A stretch of 64,000 nt of DNA. Origin: CAVYXK01 sp963772445 (GTDB taxonomy: Bacteria; Pseudomonadota; Alphaproteobacteria; Acetobacterales; Acetobacteraceae). Shown here piece after piece: positions 62,823 through 64,000 of this stretch. The first letter of the stretch is position 1, and every line of letters starts with the position of its first letter. Made by a program: the position numbers and the translations under genes. The stretch is from the NCBI GenBank assembly GCA_963772445.1, contig CAVYXK010000016.1:983216-1047215 (forward strand), given 5' to 3'. The notes under the pieces are model-generated. The model ran no database searches and was not told where the DNA came from. It was given only the letters and a program-made list of their open reading frames with translations.

Positions 62823-64000
62823 CCCCAAGTCAGTCATACTGCAGGGTAGAGCCGGTGGAATCTAATGCGTGCCTCGTTTGTGGTGAACCGCCAATTCGCT
62901 TTGACGTGAGCCTCGTTACGGCTCGTCTGCCAAGCGGCGATTTCGTCAACCAGGGTTTGCTTGTCGGGGATGCGCTCGTCGAGGCACTGAGTTGACACCA
63001 CACTGAGTTCAGATTCTGCCAAATTCAGCCAGCTGCCGTGTTTGGGGGTGTAATGCCACTCAAATCTTTCGACCAGGCGGCGTGCCTCGGGAGCGGGGAA
63101 GGCCTCGTAGAGTGACGCAGGCTTATGGGTGTTGAGATTGTCCTGCACGAGCACGATCTTCTTGGCCTCAGGAAAGTGCGTGTCTGATAGCTCCTTGAGC
63201 ACCTGGGCATAATCCACGGCAGTATGCTGATCGGTCACCTTGACCTCCCGCCAGCCTTCCAGGGGAGCGAACATCATGAATAAGTTGGCCGTCCCGTTGC
63301 GCTCATACTCATAGTCGTGCCGTGCGGGGCTTCCTGGCTTTGCGGGGATCGGTTGGCGTGTCTCGGCGACCAGTTGCTTCGAGACTCGTCGAGGCACACC
63401 ACCGGGCATGTCGGGTCATGCGGCCGATGGTAAACCTCCAGCACATCCTCCATGCCGGCTACGAAGGCGGCGTTGGCATCCGGCGGGATGACCCATTGCT
63501 TTTGCAGATGGGGCTTGAGGATGTTTTTTTTAGCGTACGCCCGATGGTGTTATCGCTCGCACGGTCGACGATGTTGAGCTCCACCACCGCCCCCTCCAGC
63601 AGTTTGAGCGTCCAGCGTTTGCGGCCCTTCGGTGGTTCGGAACAGGCCAAGGCAATCAGCTTGGCCTCCGAGGCTCCATCGAAGATGCGAGGCCTGGCCG
63701 AGGCCGGCGAGTGCTTGCGCTTTAGCACTGCCTCGAACCCTTCCTCCACCAGCTGCTGGCGGGTCCGGGCGACCGTCGCAGCGCTGATATCCAGAGCCGT
63801 GGCGATCTGGCTGTCACTCCACCCGTCGCCGCCTTCGGCGGCATCTGCCTTCAACAAGATACGCGCCCTGGTCAACCGCCATGCCGGGTGCTTGCCGGCA
63901 CGGATCATCGTATGCAGCTGCCCACGTTCGTCATCGCTGAGCCTTACCACGTACTTCTTTACGGCAATTTGTTTCGCGGTCACGATGCATCTCCGTCGTT
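62823..64000 (-). mobile_element. IS630-family element, continuing to the window edge
   Basis: It begins at TA (62820-62821) with CCCCAAGTCAGTCATACTGC as the terminal sequence and carries a transposase on the minus strand whose start is at 63983. The other end lies beyond base 64000. It is a different IS630 lineage from the one at 24 kb. Confidence 0.65.
62834..63983 (-). CDS. IS630-family transposase, with a frame change at an A8 run and a second indel
   Basis: ATG 63983 opens the DNA-binding half (ARILLKADAAEGGDGWSDSQ; IATALDISAATVARTRQQLV). At 63524-63531 there is a run of eight A on the coding strand; a -1 shift there leads from TLKK into NILKPHLQKQWVIPPDANAA. Further on, near 63383, one base is missing after VCLDES; beyond it come KQLVAETRQPIPAKPG, IVLVQDNLNTHKPASLYEAF and HYTPKHGSWLNLAESELSVV, giving DDE residues. 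The A8 site may be programmed slippage as in other IS630 members; the second indel looks inactivating or is an error. Confidence 0.82.

Noticed and set aside
1..64000. tRNA or rRNA genes
   Set aside because: I looked for T-loop (GGTTCGAAT-like) and acceptor pairing patterns while reading and found none that fold; a covariance-model scan would be decisive.

Overview
The window is high-GC DNA from an aerobic alphaproteobacterium. Acetobacteraceae or related Rhodospirillales is my best inference, from the run glnE-bcp-degP-hflC-hflK-mrp, the cytochrome oxidase assembly genes, and a three-part molybdopterin dehydrogenase with a tri-haem cytochrome c that resembles membrane-bound aldehyde dehydrogenases of acetic acid bacteria. 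That placement rests on recognition, not on a search.

Layout. 1-6.5 kb: acetate and sugar-acid metabolism (3' part of acs, satP, an SDR, eda, kdgK) and an alkyltransferase-like DNA repair protein, with a 364-bp miniature element between satP and the SDR. 6.7-14.5 kb: mobile DNA consisting of a dead resolvase, a group IIC intron, a truncated IS91-like element with a tyrosine recombinase, and a large serine recombinase module that ends against ftsK. 14.5-23.6 kb: ftsK, two small membrane proteins, decayed oxalate decarboxylase and AEC transporter genes, and the iorA-iorB-cytochrome c operon. 23.7-31.4 kb: an IS630 copy, M32 carboxypeptidase, SURF1, DUF983, ctaE, and a broken group II intron containing an ISAzo13-type element. 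31.4-34.4 kb: lipid kinase, LpxH-like phosphoesterase, glycosyltransferase. 34.4-38.4 kb: an IS4-family element, flanked by an 11-bp target duplication, that was itself split by a second large serine recombinase element. 38.5-50.5 kb: a conserved core (AsmA-like protein, glnE, bcp, a His/Tyr-rich secreted peptide, degP, hflC, hflK, mrp). 50.7-55.4 kb: a complete Liv-type ABC transporter operon. 55.5-57.1 kb: ribokinase and two small genes. 57.1-64 kb: a second mobile-element nest (DDE transposase split by a second IS91-like element, IS4 fragment, third serine recombinase module, IS630).

Two patterns cross the window. First, insertions are nested inside insertions, and several junctions can be read to the base. 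Second, many otherwise well-conserved genes (ctaE, degP, livF, livH, iorB, several transposases) carry one single-base indel each. This may be real decay or residual sequencing error, and it affects how confidently any gene here can be called functional. The most unusual single observation is a perfect 31-bp inverted repeat (69 bp in all, exactly 23 codons) lying in frame inside the N-terminal coding region of livM. The best candidate for an under-described system is the three-gene cassette of large serine recombinase plus two small companion proteins, present here in three divergent copies.
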